Source of the DNA: an uncultured Bacteroidales bacterium
GTDB lineage: Bacteria; Bacteroidota; Bacteroidia; Bacteroidales; Bacteroidaceae
Direction: 5' to 3'
Assembly: GCA_937901185.1 (NCBI GenBank)
Contig: CALCHR010000133.1
Span: forward strand, 1 to 17,040
DNA length: 17,040 nucleotides
The notes under the pieces are model-generated. The model was not told the origin of the DNA and made no database searches. It was given only the letters and a program-made list of their open reading frames with translations. Below are positions 16,809-17,040 of this stretch, piece after piece. The position numbers and the translations under genes are program-made. Each line of letters opens with the position of its first letter. Position 1 is the first letter of the stretch.

Positions 16809-17040
16809 TTACTTAGTCTCATTAGACGATGAAGTATAATAGTCTATCTCTTGAGTATCCAGCCATGCCTCAAATCTCTCATCCAGTTGCCTACTTATTT
16901 TTATTGCCCCAGACAAGGATTCTTGCGCCTTTGCAGAGAAGCGAAGCGAAACCGGAGCGTGCTGCACCTCTATCAGTACGTCCAGATCATGCTCGGTAAA
17001 TACCTCTACAAAAAATTGCTGCATTACATTTTTCCACACA
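16809..17040 (-). CDS. C-terminal part of a DUF2059-like protein (5' end beyond the window)
   Basis: The last 77 codons of a gene that continues past 17040. The visible frame has no true start: the codon at 17037-17039 is GTG, equivalent to the valine of DVWKN in the 1,099-aa protein. The sequence (FFVEVFTEHDLDVLIEVQ, then RFSAKAQESLSGA, then SRQLDERFEAWLD) matches residues about 218-275 of that protein almost residue for residue. Here, however, it ends in a short polar tail (YYTSSSNETK) instead of running into Sel1 repeats. It therefore looks like a stand-alone DUF2059-like protein, as in the 279-aa gene. It is the first visible member of the cluster; any promoter lies outside the window. 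Confidence 0.85.
   Translation of the reverse strand, partial: VWKNVMQQFFVEVFTEHDLDVLIEVQHAPVSLRFSAKAQESLSGAIKISRQLDERFEAWLDTQEIDYYTSSSNETK
16863..17040. repeat. Direct repeat, copy 2, at the right edge (partner at 13595-13772)
   Basis: Same orientation as copy 1. The two copies flank the 6-TM, 205-aa and 218-aa membrane genes. The alignment is gap-free and runs to the window edge with the last 55 bp identical, so the true repeat is probably longer. Confidence 0.9.

Overview
The window looks like a chromosome fragment from a member of Bacteroidota, most likely order Bacteroidales and possibly a Prevotella relative. The evidence is a very large secreted protein ending in the family-typical IFDLQGRRV / GLYIVNG tail, Bacteroidota-type promoter elements (TAnnTTTG at -7), A/T-rich leaders with little Shine-Dalgarno, and mixed GC content. 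All nine genes lie on the minus strand, so the transcription order runs from high to low coordinates. No tRNA, rRNA, CRISPR array or transposase was found.

Region 1 (about 9.56 to 17.04 kb, running off the right edge) is a tightly packed cluster of envelope genes with gaps of 28 to 78 bp. In transcription order it holds: the 3' end of a DUF2059-like gene; a 6-TM membrane protein; two small 4-TM membrane proteins; a 1,099-residue secreted DUF2059-Sel1-TPR protein; a stand-alone secreted DUF2059-like protein; and a third small 4-TM protein. Several members look like paralogues and stretches of DNA are repeated between them, so the locus has grown by internal duplication. A Rho-independent terminator follows the last gene. 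I know of no described system with this composition. It is the best candidate here for something new, perhaps an envelope or membrane-quality module.

Region 2 (7.46 to 9.43 kb) is a two-gene NfeD-flotillin operon, comparable to yuaF-yuaG of Bacillus. It has its own putative promoter immediately downstream of the region 1 terminator and a strong terminator at its end.

Region 3 (6.88 to 7.45 kb) is a 574-bp non-coding stretch. It holds the flotillin terminator, two GC-rich hairpins, a regular array of ten alternating GTTAC/GTAAC half-sites on a 22-bp period, and a candidate promoter for the next gene.

Region 4 (0.008 to 6.88 kb) is one 2,290-residue secreted M60-type zinc metallopeptidase, probably a mucin- or glycoprotein-directed protease. 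It carries lectin-like modules and a discoidin domain that appears to contain an inserted GEVED-like domain, encoded in noticeably AT-rich DNA.

Functional assignments rest on motifs and overall pattern read by eye; no database search was run.
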